A stretch of 64,000 bases of DNA from an uncultured Cytophagaceae bacterium (GTDB lineage Bacteria; Bacteroidota; Bacteroidia; Cytophagales; Spirosomataceae), in the NCBI GenBank assembly GCA_903907745.1, contig CAIVPF010000073.1, positions 1 to 64,000 on the forward strand, given 5' to 3'. The position numbers and the translations under genes were made by a program. How positions within the stretch are numbered: the stretch's first letter is position 1; each line of letters starts with the position of its first letter. This document shows, in pieces, positions 1 to 8,345 of the stretch. The notes under the pieces were generated by a model. That model had not been told where the DNA came from. It saw only the letters and a list, made by a program, of their open reading frames with translations, and made no database searches.

Positions 1-88
1 CACCTCTTCCCATCTCGAACAGAGAAGTTAAGCCCCGCACCGCTGATGATACTGGGATCAAACCCGGGAAAGTAAGTAAGCTCCAAAT
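1..88 (+). rRNA. rrf: 5S ribosomal RNA, 3' part (partial)
   Basis: The window opens inside a 5S rRNA gene. The conserved core (CATCTCGAACAGAGAAGTTAAG, here split by the quoting limit) and the closing arm around GGGAAAGTAAGTAAGC are present, while the 5' third lies outside the window. The rest of an rRNA operon (16S, 23S) should therefore lie to the left. The exact 3' end is estimated from where pairing with the missing 5' arm would finish. A strong terminator follows ten bases later. Confidence 0.88.
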
Positions 89-97
89 TATTAACAC

Positions 98-130
98 AAA
101 AAACCGCTCCCTAAACAGAGCGGTTTTTTT
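98..130 (+). terminator. rRNA operon terminator
   Basis: A perfect 12-base inverted repeat (AAAAAACCGCTC / GAGCGGTTTTTT) with an eight-base loop ends in a T run directly after the 5S rRNA. This is a classic rho-independent terminator for the rRNA operon. Confidence 0.9.
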
Positions 131-145
131 ATGGCCGAAAATATG

Positions 146-190
146 AATAGGCCATAGGCCGAAGGTGAAATAGGCCATAGTCCGAAGAAC
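146..190. repeat. two-copy 23-bp direct repeat
   Basis: The motif AATAGGCCATAGGCCGAA at about 146-163 recurs as AATAGGCCATAGTCCGAA at about 169-186, a period of 23 bases with one mismatch in the shared core. A further partial copy (ATGGCCGAA) sits just upstream at 131-139. Confidence 0.7.
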
Positions 191-238
191 CCATTACCTA
201 ATTCAAGGATATGAATCGACGCATACTGAGTCTCAAAC

Positions 239-358
239 TTTGGCAAACCTTCAAGGTTTGCCAAAGGTACGGCAGCCTTGAAGGTTTGCCAAAGGTACAG
301 CAGCCTTGAAGGTTTGCCAAAGTTACGGCAGCCATGAAGGTTTGCCTAAGGTCCGGCC
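239..358. repeat. palindrome leading into four 28-bp tandem repeats
   Basis: Units of exactly 28 bases start at about 250, 278, 306 and 334, each carrying AAGGTTTGCC followed by (A/T)AAGGTACGGCAG-type sequence; the fourth copy is shortened and more diverged. The first unit is preceded by its own inverted arm, so 239-265 forms a near-perfect palindrome (TTTGGCAAACCTT, one centre base, AAGGTTTGCCAAA). There are no spacers, so this is not a CRISPR array. A related copy in the opposite orientation lies at 19894-19928. Confidence 0.85.
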
Positions 359-481
359 ATTAGCTTCGAACTATTGCCTCCGAACTTCCATGATACTCAT
401 TATTTTTTGATTCCCAACTAGTAGTTCAATTACCTAATTTACCTTAATTTTTTTCTATCTTGCGCGTAGTTCGTTATATCC

Positions 482-1924
482 ATGTCTAAAAATCATATAT
501 TCTTTTTCGTATTTTATGTGCTTTCTATTTGTGTAAAAGCTGATATTCAAATCCCTTTTTTACACCCTACGCTCGCCTATCCATATAAAATTGACCTTTT
601 TTCTCGAAAATTAGAGAAATTGAATCCCCAAGGTACTTGGGATTTCGTAAGTTCTATCCAAGTGGACTCCAATGTAATGAATGACTTACCCGATTATTCT
701 AAATTTTCGTATATCCCTAACGAAAAAAACACAGCCGTATATTTTTTTGAACAATGCACCAACAAAGTATTTCTCTTTGACCTAAAAAATCAATCTTTTA
801 AACGGCTTGATCAAACCTATTACCGAGGAAATAATTGCCGATCCTATCGTTTTCTAGCCAATAACACCATTTATTCCCTCGGGGGATATGGGTTTTGGCA
901 AACCAATAACCTCTTAACCTATTTTGATAAAAGATCTGATGAATGGGAAGCTGTGAATTCTCTTGGAAGCCCTCCCAAAGGTATTTTTAGAGGATACTCC
1001 GCCTATTTGCCAGAACGAAAAGAAATTATTTCTTTTTCTAATTTTTCCCACAACATCTCCGAAAACGCCGGAAAACTTTTAATTGACAATCATATTTATC
1101 GTTTTTCCTTTGCCCAAAAAAATTGGGAAATGATAGGAGAAATTAGTTTAGAGCCTATTAAATCAATTTTAACTAATTTAGAGCTCATTCAACGCGACGA
1201 TGTTATCTATTCCGGCCAATATTTTTTGATTCAATCAAACCAAGAAACAGTCGGTGTTCGCGCCTTTTATTTCATTAACCCAAGGACACTCGCCGTATCA
1301 AAATTTGAAGATACCGCGCAAGAATTCTCCACCTTTGCCATCATTGGCGACCGAGGAGACAATAACCAAGTTTATCGCGCTGGCCCCTATATTTTCAATT
1401 TCTTAGCCCAATCCAAAATGGGTTCAAGAAAACGCTTACAAAAAATCAATATTGACGAATTAGCCAAACGCGCCGTTTTCATAGGCTACCTCACCGATAA
1501 ACCCTGGTATTTTTCCAATTGGTTTCGTGGATTCCTTCTATTAACCATTTTAGCAGGAATCCTTAAGCTTTGGTTTAATCGCCGCCTCTTCCTTCCTAAG
1601 TCTAAAAAAACCATAAAAGAAACTGCATTTTCTCCCGAAATTTTAGACGAGATTAGTAAAAATGTCATTCGTGAATTGTTAATTCACGTCGAACAAGAAG
1701 GCATCGATGTAATTACCCTAACAGATTTATTGGGATTAAGCGAATTAGCACCCGATGCCCAACGCTATAAACGATCTGCACTCATCAATGAACTAAATGG
1801 TAAATTAGCCCTACTAACCCATTGTAATCAAACCATTCTTCGGATTGATTCATCCCTGGATCGCCGACAAAAACGATACGTCCTCGACCCAAGCACCATT
1901 AAAGTCCTTCAAAAAATTAAATAA
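482..1924 (+). CDS. kelch-like beta-propeller membrane protein, function unknown
   Basis: The protein has 480 residues with an N-terminal signal peptide (hydrophobic stretch about 6-18, likely cut after VKA near residue 20). Residues about 30-320 resemble a kelch/galactose-oxidase type propeller: a repeat such as IYSLGGYGFWQTNNL followed by a spaced W (DEWEAV) is visible. A single membrane helix lies near residues 348-366 (FRGFLLLTILAGILKLWF), followed by a basic stretch and a soluble C-terminal domain of about 110 residues with predicted helices that I cannot assign. The layout implies an exported propeller joined through the membrane to a cytoplasmic domain, possibly a signalling or regulatory one; that is inference. 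Its 3' end overlaps the fur-like gene on the other strand by 8 bases. Its coding strand is unusually C-rich compared with most genes here. Confidence 0.6.
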   Translation: MSKNHIFFFVFYVLSICVKADIQIPFLHPTLAYPYKIDLFSRKLEKLNPQGTWDFVSSIQVDSNVMNDLPDYSKFSYIPNEKNTAVYFFEQCTNKVFLFDLKNQSFKRLDQTYYRGNNCRSYRFLANNTIYSLGGYGFWQTNNLLTYFDKRSDEWEAVNSLGSPPKGIFRGYSAYLPERKEIISFSNFSHNISENAGKLLIDNHIYRFSFAQKNWEMIGEISLEPIKSILTNLELIQRDDVIYSGQYFLIQSNQETVGVRAFYFINPRTLAVSKFEDTAQEFSTFAIIGDRGDNNQVYRAGPYIFNFLAQSKMGSRKRLQKINIDELAKRAVFIGYLTDKPWYFSNWFRGFLLLTILAGILKLWFNRRLFLPKSKKTIKETAFSPEILDEISKNVIRELLIHVEQEGIDVITLTDLLGLSELAPDAQRYKRSALINELNGKLALLTHCNQTILRIDSSLDRRQKRYVLDPSTIKVLQKIK

Positions 1925-2345
1925 TCGGATTACAGTGTTCGCAAATACCCTGTATCAGTAAATTACTCTCGTGCTTGATGAATTTCGAAGGCAATGGAAT
2001 CGTCGGAATAATCACCGTTTCCAAACAAATTGTCTGCCCGCAACTTTGACATTTAAAATGCACATGATCGTGCTGATGGACATGTTCTCCCTGATGGCAT
2101 AATTCCTTGCAAAGCGCATACTTCGTACTTCCATGGTCATCCAATACCTTATGAATTAAACCTTGGGTCAAAAAACTTTTCAATGTCCGATAAATCGTTA
2201 CCCGATCAAATTGCGAACTCAATGATTGCTCAATGTCATATTGGCTTAAGGCATAATCGACCAATTGAAACGCGGAAAGAACTTCGTTCCGACAAGCCGT
2301 CGGCCGTAAATTAAAATCCCCTAAACTCAATTTCGAATCCGCCAT
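1917..2345 (-). CDS. Fur family transcriptional regulator
   Basis: This 142-residue protein has the length and layout of a Fur/Zur/PerR regulator. The N-terminal half is a winged helix (VTIYRTLKSFLTQGLIHKV is the typical recognition region, about residues 49-67). The C-terminal half holds a histidine-rich metal site (HVHQHDHVHFKC) and two Cys pairs, CQSC (99/102) and CEHC (135/138), expected to bind structural zinc. Which metal it senses cannot be told from sequence alone; the family also includes zinc and peroxide sensors. It is the last gene of a tightly spaced operon valS-gldB-ABC-fur, five bases after the ABC transporter gene. Confidence 0.88.
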   Translation of the reverse strand: MADSKLSLGDFNLRPTACRNEVLSAFQLVDYALSQYDIEQSLSSQFDRVTIYRTLKSFLTQGLIHKVLDDHGSTKYALCKELCHQGEHVHQHDHVHFKCQSCGQTICLETVIIPTIPLPSKFIKHESNLLIQGICEHCNPII

Positions 2346-2350
2346 GAATC

Positions 2351-4159
2351 TTATGCCTGTAAATGATCAGTTTGCAATTTGACCATTTTTTGATAAATCC
2401 CCTGTTTTTTAGCCATCAAAATTTCATGCGTCCCCACTTCGACAATCTTTCCATGTTCCATCACGAGGATTTGATCCGCCGAACGGATCGTCGACAAACG
2501 ATGTGCAATAATCAAACTCGTCCGATTTTTCATTAACTCCTCCAAGGCCGATTGCACCCATTTTTCCGATTCGGAATCCAAAGCACTTGTCGCCTCATCC
2601 AATAATAATAAATGCGGATTTTTTAAAATCGCCCGAGCAATCGCAATGCGTTGGCGCTGACCGCCCGATAATTTCACACCTCGCTCACCGACCAAAGTAT
2701 CCCACTTTTCTGGAAATGCCTCAATAAATTCTTTGGCATAAGCTAATTCCGCAGCCTGATATATCTCCTCTTCCGTCGCATCCGGCTTTCCATAGGCAAT
2801 GTTTTCACGGATACTACCCCCAAACAACAAGACCTCTTGTGGCACTAAAGCCACCATTTTCCGCCAAGCCAACACATCCAAGTCCTGAATATTTTGCCCA
2901 CCCATTAAAATAGCCCCAGCATTCGGTTGATAAAAGCGCATCATCAGCTGGGCCAAGGTCGATTTCCCCGTCCCCGAGGTCCCAACAATCGCCACTTTTT
3001 GACCCGGTTCAATCGTAATCGAAATACCCTTCAAAATCTCCACCGATGGCCTACTCGGATATGAAAAATGAACATCCTGGATTTCGATCTTCCCAAAATC
3101 AATCGCTTCGCTTTTCGAGTTATCCGTCACATCCATCTCCGAAGGATCCTGTAAAATCTCTAAAATCCGATCCGAAGCCCCAATCGTCTTCTGCAACTGC
3201 GCATAAATATCCCCCAAACCTCCCACAGAACCCCCAATGAATGCCGTGTAAAAAATAAAGGTCAATAAATCCGCCAAAATCAAATCCCCCTGCGCCACCA
3301 AACGCGCCCCGAACCAAACTACCCCAACAATCCCCCCAAACAAAGCAAATATGATAAAACTTACAAAGCCACCACGCAAAGTCGCCGCCTTCAAAGCCTC
3401 CTGCAAAACTTTGTTCAATGATTTCGTATAGCGATTCACCTCAAATTGCTCATTCGTAAAGGCCTTCACCGCCTGAATCGACTGAAAGGTTTCTTCCACA
3501 ATGATGTTCGTATTCGCCAATTCATCCTGCGCCTTCTTCGAAATTTTCCGAATAAACTTCCCAAATACAATCGCCGAAATCACCAAAACCGGGAAGGTGG
3601 CCAACATAAACAAAGTCAATTTCCACGACAAATACGTTATCAAAGCGACTCCCGCCACCAAGGTGAAAATTTGCCTAAAAAATTCCGCTAAGGTTATCGA
3701 TAACACATCCTGCAATTGCGTAATGTCTGACGTTATCCGACTCATTAATTCACCTACCCGACGCTTTTCAAAATGGAAAATCGGCAACGTAATAATTTTC
3801 GCATACAAAGTTTGGCGCACATCCCGCATGGCCTTTTCCGACACCTGCGCAAACGTATAAATTCTAAAAAAGGACAGAATCGCCTGAATAATCAACACCC
3901 CAAAGAAAAATACCGTCACTTCATTAATCTGATACTTCGATTTCCCCTCGATTACTTTCGTCATTTCTCCGATCAAGAGCGGGAAACTTAATGTGGTCAT
4001 GTTCGAAAACAACAAGAAAACCATTCCCAGGATAAAAGTCCATTTATAAGGAACCACGAAACGGAAGATTTTCATCGCATTCGATAAGGATTCCTTATTT
4101 ACTTTAACGGCATCCTTGGGTTCTACCCCCGCACCAAATTTTTCGTGTCGCTTAGCCAT
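2351..4159 (-). CDS. ABC exporter, fused permease and ATPase (MsbA-like)
   Basis: The 602-residue protein is a half-transporter with an N-terminal six-helix ABC type I exporter domain (about residues 35-330) and a C-terminal nucleotide-binding domain. The ATPase motifs are complete: Walker A GTSGTGKS, Q-loop, signature LSGGQRQR, Walker B LLLLDEATSALD and the H-loop IIAHRLS. Half-transporters work as dimers. The family includes lipid A flippase MsbA and various drug or peptide exporters; the substrate cannot be fixed from sequence. It lies one base after gldB and five bases before the Fur-type gene, all on the minus strand, so it is probably co-transcribed with them. Confidence 0.9.
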   Translation of the reverse strand: MAKRHEKFGAGVEPKDAVKVNKESLSNAMKIFRFVVPYKWTFILGMVFLLFSNMTTLSFPLLIGEMTKVIEGKSKYQINEVTVFFFGVLIIQAILSFFRIYTFAQVSEKAMRDVRQTLYAKIITLPIFHFEKRRVGELMSRITSDITQLQDVLSITLAEFFRQIFTLVAGVALITYLSWKLTLFMLATFPVLVISAIVFGKFIRKISKKAQDELANTNIIVEETFQSIQAVKAFTNEQFEVNRYTKSLNKVLQEALKAATLRGGFVSFIIFALFGGIVGVVWFGARLVAQGDLILADLLTFIFYTAFIGGSVGGLGDIYAQLQKTIGASDRILEILQDPSEMDVTDNSKSEAIDFGKIEIQDVHFSYPSRPSVEILKGISITIEPGQKVAIVGTSGTGKSTLAQLMMRFYQPNAGAILMGGQNIQDLDVLAWRKMVALVPQEVLLFGGSIRENIAYGKPDATEEEIYQAAELAYAKEFIEAFPEKWDTLVGERGVKLSGGQRQRIAIARAILKNPHLLLLDEATSALDSESEKWVQSALEELMKNRTSLIIAHRLSTIRSADQILVMEHGKIVEVGTHEILMAKKQGIYQKMVKLQTDHLQA

Positions 4160-4160
4160 A

Positions 4161-5177
4161 TTATTTTTTAAGTGGTTTACCTCGATATCCAGAAGCTAAA
4201 AACAAACGATTCGCTTCCTGATTCGACATCAATTTTTGTAGACGTATGCCTGGGTTTTGTTGCCAATACTGATCCACAATAACCCAGCCCAACCACCTCC
4301 CGATTCCGCCCGGACAAGCAGGTCCAATTTCCGGTGTTTTGGGCCGCTCACCTACATATTTTGTTTTGGTTGCCTCATCCTTTTTGAACAACAAAGATTG
4401 GTCAATAAAATGTTCCCAAACTTCCCCTTGAAATGCATTCGATTCCACTAATTCCTGCGTCGTATAGCCGAATAATAGTGTATCTGCCACATTCGGCAAA
4501 ATCTTCTTCGTGAATGCGTAGCTTTTTCCATACCAAATCATATCACTCAATAAGGTGTGATCCTCCGGATTTTGCTGATTAAAAAAGGCCGAATATTGTA
4601 AAATCAATTGGGGGATCAAGGCTTTGGGCTCTAATTTTCTTAGTTGATAATCATATACATTAGGAGGCAAAAACATACCCTTTTTTCCCATGAAAAAGTC
4701 CAATCCCACAATAATCAGCGTATCGGATATGACCATGTTTTGGGCAGAAAATTCCGGACTTAGCCCACCAAAACCCGAAAAAACAGTTCTGATTTTAGGC
4801 GTTTTCGTTTGCGGATATTCCTCGTAAATGCGCTGGAATGCGGCAGTTAATTGCTTTTCCAATCGATCCCCTCCATAAAATTCAGCTCCTTGACTTTGCA
4901 AATAAAATTTCCGTAAGGCCGGATTTTGAAATAGGCCAAACAAATCTTTAGCCAAAAAGGGTATCTTTTCCGGCGGACACTGAAAATAGCCCAGGGTTAT
5001 TTCAGGATGTTTTTTCAACAAACTATCGACCGATTGAACACTTTTTGCCTCGGCCAATAAACGATCCATACGAACAAAATCCAATTGGATTTTAGTCGTA
5101 GGCTTTTCTGCCTGGTCCTTTTTTTGACAAGCGCCGACGATACATCCCAAAATGACCAACAAGGGCAGAAATTTCAT
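4161..5177 (-). CDS. gldB: GldB-like gliding motility lipoprotein
   Basis: The 338-residue product starts with a lipoprotein signal ending in a lipobox (VGAC, Cys17), so it should be anchored to a membrane. The body resembles GldB of gliding Bacteroidota: a central part with IWYGKSYAFTKKILPN and a C-terminal block with WEHFIDQSLLF and GPACPGGIGRWLGWVIVDQY. GldB is essential for gliding motility in Flavobacterium johnsoniae, though many non-gliding Bacteroidota keep it and its molecular role is unclear. The start codon shares one base with the valS stop (TGATG), which indicates translational coupling. Together with the T9SS sorting domain protein elsewhere in the window it supports a Bacteroidota host. 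Confidence 0.78.
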   Translation of the reverse strand: MKFLPLLVILGCIVGACQKKDQAEKPTTKIQLDFVRMDRLLAEAKSVQSVDSLLKKHPEITLGYFQCPPEKIPFLAKDLFGLFQNPALRKFYLQSQGAEFYGGDRLEKQLTAAFQRIYEEYPQTKTPKIRTVFSGFGGLSPEFSAQNMVISDTLIIVGLDFFMGKKGMFLPPNVYDYQLRKLEPKALIPQLILQYSAFFNQQNPEDHTLLSDMIWYGKSYAFTKKILPNVADTLLFGYTTQELVESNAFQGEVWEHFIDQSLLFKKDEATKTKYVGERPKTPEIGPACPGGIGRWLGWVIVDQYWQQNPGIRLQKLMSNQEANRLFLASGYRGKPLKK

Positions 5178-7801
5178 CAGGCTAACCGGGCTAAAATTTC
5201 TTTCAATGACTTGATTTTATTTTCTGCATCCGATAATTTTTGTCGTTCACGTTCCACTAAATCTGCCTTTGCATTTTGCACAAATTTCTCATTGGCTAAT
5301 TTCGCCTCCACCGATTTTCTAAATCCTTCCAAATACGCCAGTTCCTTTTCTGATTCCGCCTTTAATTCTGCCGGATCTTGGTCTTTGGCCAAAGGCACAA
5401 AAAACTGATCTGATTTCACTACGAAGGTTTGGGCATCCACAATCGGTTCCGAAATAAAGGTAATCGACTCTAAATTCGCCAACTTCTGCATGATGACTTC
5501 CACAGCCGCATAGGCAGCGGGTTGGTCCGATTTTATACAAAGAGGCAAAGCTAATTTAGGCGATAATTGATTTGAATTACGGATCTCTCGTACTTTCGTT
5601 ACGACCTCAAACATCGCGTCAAACTGGGCAACTAAGGCATTATTTACAAGCTCCGCTTTCGGGTACTCAGCCGTACAAATGGTGTCTTTTTTGCCACGTT
5701 CCGCAATTGCTTGCCAGATTTCCTCGGTAATGAACGGCATGTATGGATGCATTAAACGCATCAACGAATCAAACAAGTCGAGCGCATCATGTAGGGTATC
5801 TCCTTGAATTGGGCTTTGATAAGCCGGCTTAATCATCTCTAAATACTTGCCACAGAAATCATCCCAAACTAAATTGTAAATACTTAACAAGGCATCCGAA
5901 ATCCGAAACTTGCTAAAGTAATCTTGTACGTCTATAATTGTCTGGCTTAACTTAGACTCAAACCAAGCAGTTGCTAGTGTGTGCTCAGGCAACGAGGCCC
6001 CTGGAACCACGTCCAAGCCCTTTAACAAACGAAAGGCATTCCAAATTTTATTCGAGAAGTTCCGACCCTGCTCACACAGTTTTTCATCGAACAACAAATC
6101 ATTTCCAGCCGGTGCCGAAAACAACAATCCCGACCGAACGCCATCCGCCCCAAATTTCTCGATCAATTCCAATGGATCCGGCGAATTTCCCAAGGATTTC
6201 GACATTTTACGCCCTTGTTTATCTCGTACGATTCCGGTTAAATAGACATTTCGAAACGGTAATTCGCCCCGCCATTCATAACCTGCCATAATCATACGCG
6301 CCACCCAGAAAAATAAAATATCGGGCCCAGTCACTAGGTCGTTGGTCGGATAATAATACGAGATCTCCTCGTTTTCCGGATTTTCAATGCCGTCAAACAC
6401 CGAAATCGGCCATAACCAAGACGAGAACCAAGTATCCAATACATCCGGGTCCTGCGTTAAATCATCTTCAATGAGGGCATATAATTGGTATGTATCCCGC
6501 GCGATTCGAAGTGCTTCTTTTTTGTCTTTGGCCACGATGAGTGTACCATCTTCTAGATAAAAAGCTGGAATTTGTTGGCCCCACCACAATTGACGTGAAA
6601 TACACCAATCCCGCACATTTTCCATCCAAGACCGATAGGTGTTTTTGAATTTAGCTGGGTGCAATTGGATATCATCGTTCATCACATGCTCCAAAGCCGG
6701 TTTGGCCAAATCCTCCATTTTTAAGAACCATTGCAGGGAGAGCTTTGGCTCAATCACCGCGCCCGTTCGTTCCGAGGTTCCCACGGAGGATTTGTATTCC
6801 TCTGTTTGAACCAAAAAGCCTTCTTCGGTCAATTGTTTCACAATTCGCCGCCGCGCATCAAAACGATCCACACCCACAAAAAGAATTGCTTTTTCATTCA
6901 GGGTTCCGTCGTCATTCAAGATGTCGATGACCGGTAATTTATGTTTTAAGCCTAATTCGTAGTCATTCAAATCATGGGCCGGTGTCACTTTGAGACATCC
7001 CGTTCCAAAATCCAATGTCACATATTCGTCTGCAATGATGCTGATTTCCCTGTCAATCAATGGAATACGAACTTTTTTCCCGTGTAAATGCACATAACGC
7101 TCATCGGCTGGATTCACACAAATCGCCGCATCTGCCATGATGGTTTCTGGGCGGGTAGTTGCGATTGTCACATGTCCTGAGCCATCGACCAAGGGATATT
7201 GGATATGGTATAATTTGGCCTGAACATCTTTGTGAATAACTTCTTCGTCGGACACTGCGGTTTTTCCCTGAGGATCCCAGTTGACCATCCGAACACCCCG
7301 ATAAATCAAACCTTTGTTGTACAAACGAACAAAAGTATCAATCACCGCTTGGTACAAGGACGGTTCCATGGTAAATCGAGTTCGATCCCAATCACAAGAA
7401 GCGCCTATTTTTTTTAACTGATCCAGAATAATTCCGCCGTATTTATCCTTCCATTCGAAAGCGTGGGTGAGGAATTCTTCCCGTGAAATATCTTTTTTCT
7501 CAATACCTTTTTCCTTTAACATCGCCACGACTTTCGCCTCCGTGGCAATCGACGCGTGGTCCGTTCCCGGCACCCAGCAGGCTTCCTTGCCTTCCATGCG
7601 CGCTTTCCGAATCAAAATATCTTGGATGGTATTGTTCAACATATGGCCCATGTGCAAGACACCCGTCACGTTTGGCGGGGGAATGACAATCGAATAAGGT
7701 TCCTTGTCCGGATTAGGTTTGGAGGCGAAGACCTTATTTTCTAACCAAAATGCGTACCATTTTTGCTCGATTTCTTGCGGCGCGTAATTTTTTTCAATCA
7801 T
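5177..7801 (-). CDS. valS: valine--tRNA ligase
   Basis: Valyl-tRNA synthetase charges tRNA-Val in the cytoplasm. The class I signatures are intact: the HIGH-type motif in PPNVTGVLHMGHM and KMSKS in GRKMSKSLGN. The C-terminal 70 residues form the coiled-coil arm typical of ValRS (repeated Lys/Glu/Leu). I use the ATG at 7801 (874 residues) and not the track's start at 7828. The longer version would begin inside a TAnnTTTG promoter element at 7826-7833, and MIEKNYAPQEIEQKW matches how ValRS proteins normally begin. It is the first gene of the valS-gldB-ABC-fur operon. Confidence 0.95.
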   Translation of the reverse strand: MIEKNYAPQEIEQKWYAFWLENKVFASKPNPDKEPYSIVIPPPNVTGVLHMGHMLNNTIQDILIRKARMEGKEACWVPGTDHASIATEAKVVAMLKEKGIEKKDISREEFLTHAFEWKDKYGGIILDQLKKIGASCDWDRTRFTMEPSLYQAVIDTFVRLYNKGLIYRGVRMVNWDPQGKTAVSDEEVIHKDVQAKLYHIQYPLVDGSGHVTIATTRPETIMADAAICVNPADERYVHLHGKKVRIPLIDREISIIADEYVTLDFGTGCLKVTPAHDLNDYELGLKHKLPVIDILNDDGTLNEKAILFVGVDRFDARRRIVKQLTEEGFLVQTEEYKSSVGTSERTGAVIEPKLSLQWFLKMEDLAKPALEHVMNDDIQLHPAKFKNTYRSWMENVRDWCISRQLWWGQQIPAFYLEDGTLIVAKDKKEALRIARDTYQLYALIEDDLTQDPDVLDTWFSSWLWPISVFDGIENPENEEISYYYPTNDLVTGPDILFFWVARMIMAGYEWRGELPFRNVYLTGIVRDKQGRKMSKSLGNSPDPLELIEKFGADGVRSGLLFSAPAGNDLLFDEKLCEQGRNFSNKIWNAFRLLKGLDVVPGASLPEHTLATAWFESKLSQTIIDVQDYFSKFRISDALLSIYNLVWDDFCGKYLEMIKPAYQSPIQGDTLHDALDLFDSLMRLMHPYMPFITEEIWQAIAERGKKDTICTAEYPKAELVNNALVAQFDAMFEVVTKVREIRNSNQLSPKLALPLCIKSDQPAAYAAVEVIMQKLANLESITFISEPIVDAQTFVVKSDQFFVPLAKDQDPAELKAESEKELAYLEGFRKSVEAKLANEKFVQNAKADLVERERQKLSDAENKIKSLKEILARLA

Positions 7802-7825
7802 GAAGCTTCTGCGAAATGTATCTTG

Positions 7826-7833
7826 CAAAGATA
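7826..7833 (-). promoter_or_regulatory. -7 promoter element for valS operon
   Basis: On the minus strand the sequence reads TATCTTTG, a full match to the Bacteroidota -7 consensus TAnnTTTG, about 25 bases upstream of the chosen valS ATG. No well-spaced TTTG -33 box was seen. Confidence 0.5.
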
Positions 7834-7910
7834 ATTGATTTCATTCAAAGCATGCGGTGGATTTTTAAAACAATTCGATGTAATTTCGGGTTCTGAAGCA
7901 AATTAAACGA

Positions 7911-8342
7911 ATGGGAATTTTACTCTGGTTGCTAACTTTTTTGGGGATGGAGGGCATGGCTTGGCTCACGCACAAGTACATCATGCATGGTTTTATGTGG
8001 CGCTGGCATGAATCCCACCATGTACATCACAAAAATCCCTTGGAAAAAAACGATTTGTTCTCCGTAGTTTTCGGGGTTGCCTCTACAATTACAATTATGT
8101 TAGGCGCTGAAATTCCTGCGCTTTGGCCGCTGTTTCCAATTGGTTTGGGCATCGCCACCTATGGCTTGTTTTACTTTATTTTTCATGATATCATCGTGCA
8201 CCGACGAATCAAAATCAAATACAAAGCCACCAGTCGTTACATGAAACGCATCATGAAAGCCCATTATGTGCATCATGAAGTACATACCAAAGATGGCGCT
8301 GAGGCCTTTGGTTTTCTCTACGCACCTAAAAAATTCGAATAA
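7911..8342 (+). CDS. crtZ: beta-carotene hydroxylase (fatty acid hydroxylase superfamily)
   Basis: This 143-residue integral membrane protein carries the histidine clusters of di-iron hydroxylases: HKYIMH, HESHHVHH near the start, then FHD, and HYVHHEVH near the end. The size and the N-terminal WLTHKYIMHGFMWRWHESHH block match bacterial CrtZ, which adds the 3-hydroxyl group to beta-carotene rings to give zeaxanthin-type pigments. The product implies a pigmented organism; other carotenoid genes are not in the window. It is monocistronic, divergent from valS and convergent with cysN three bases away. Confidence 0.88.
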   Translation: MGILLWLLTFLGMEGMAWLTHKYIMHGFMWRWHESHHVHHKNPLEKNDLFSVVFGVASTITIMLGAEIPALWPLFPIGLGIATYGLFYFIFHDIIVHRRIKIKYKATSRYMKRIMKAHYVHHEVHTKDGAEAFGFLYAPKKFE

Positions 8343-8345
8343 ATC

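Larger units (their letters stand above)
131..481. other. gene-free region with repeats
   Basis: No credible coding region is seen in these 351 bases. They hold a duplicated 23-base unit (about 146-190), a palindrome and a four-copy 28-base tandem repeat (239-358). The last 120 bases are AT-rich and should carry the promoter of the kelch-type gene; no exact TAnnTTTG box was found there. Confidence 0.7.

Noticed and set aside
250-358. Possible CRISPR array from four near-identical 28-base units
   Set aside because: The units are directly adjacent with no spacers, the copies drift, and no cas genes are in the window.
3501-3860. 119-residue plus-strand ORF inside the ABC exporter gene
   Set aside because: It is antisense to a fully supported ABC transporter and has no domain pattern.
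7802-7828. Longer N-terminus of valS proposed by the ORF track
   Set aside because: The extra codons overlap a TAnnTTTG promoter element and do not match ValRS N-termini.
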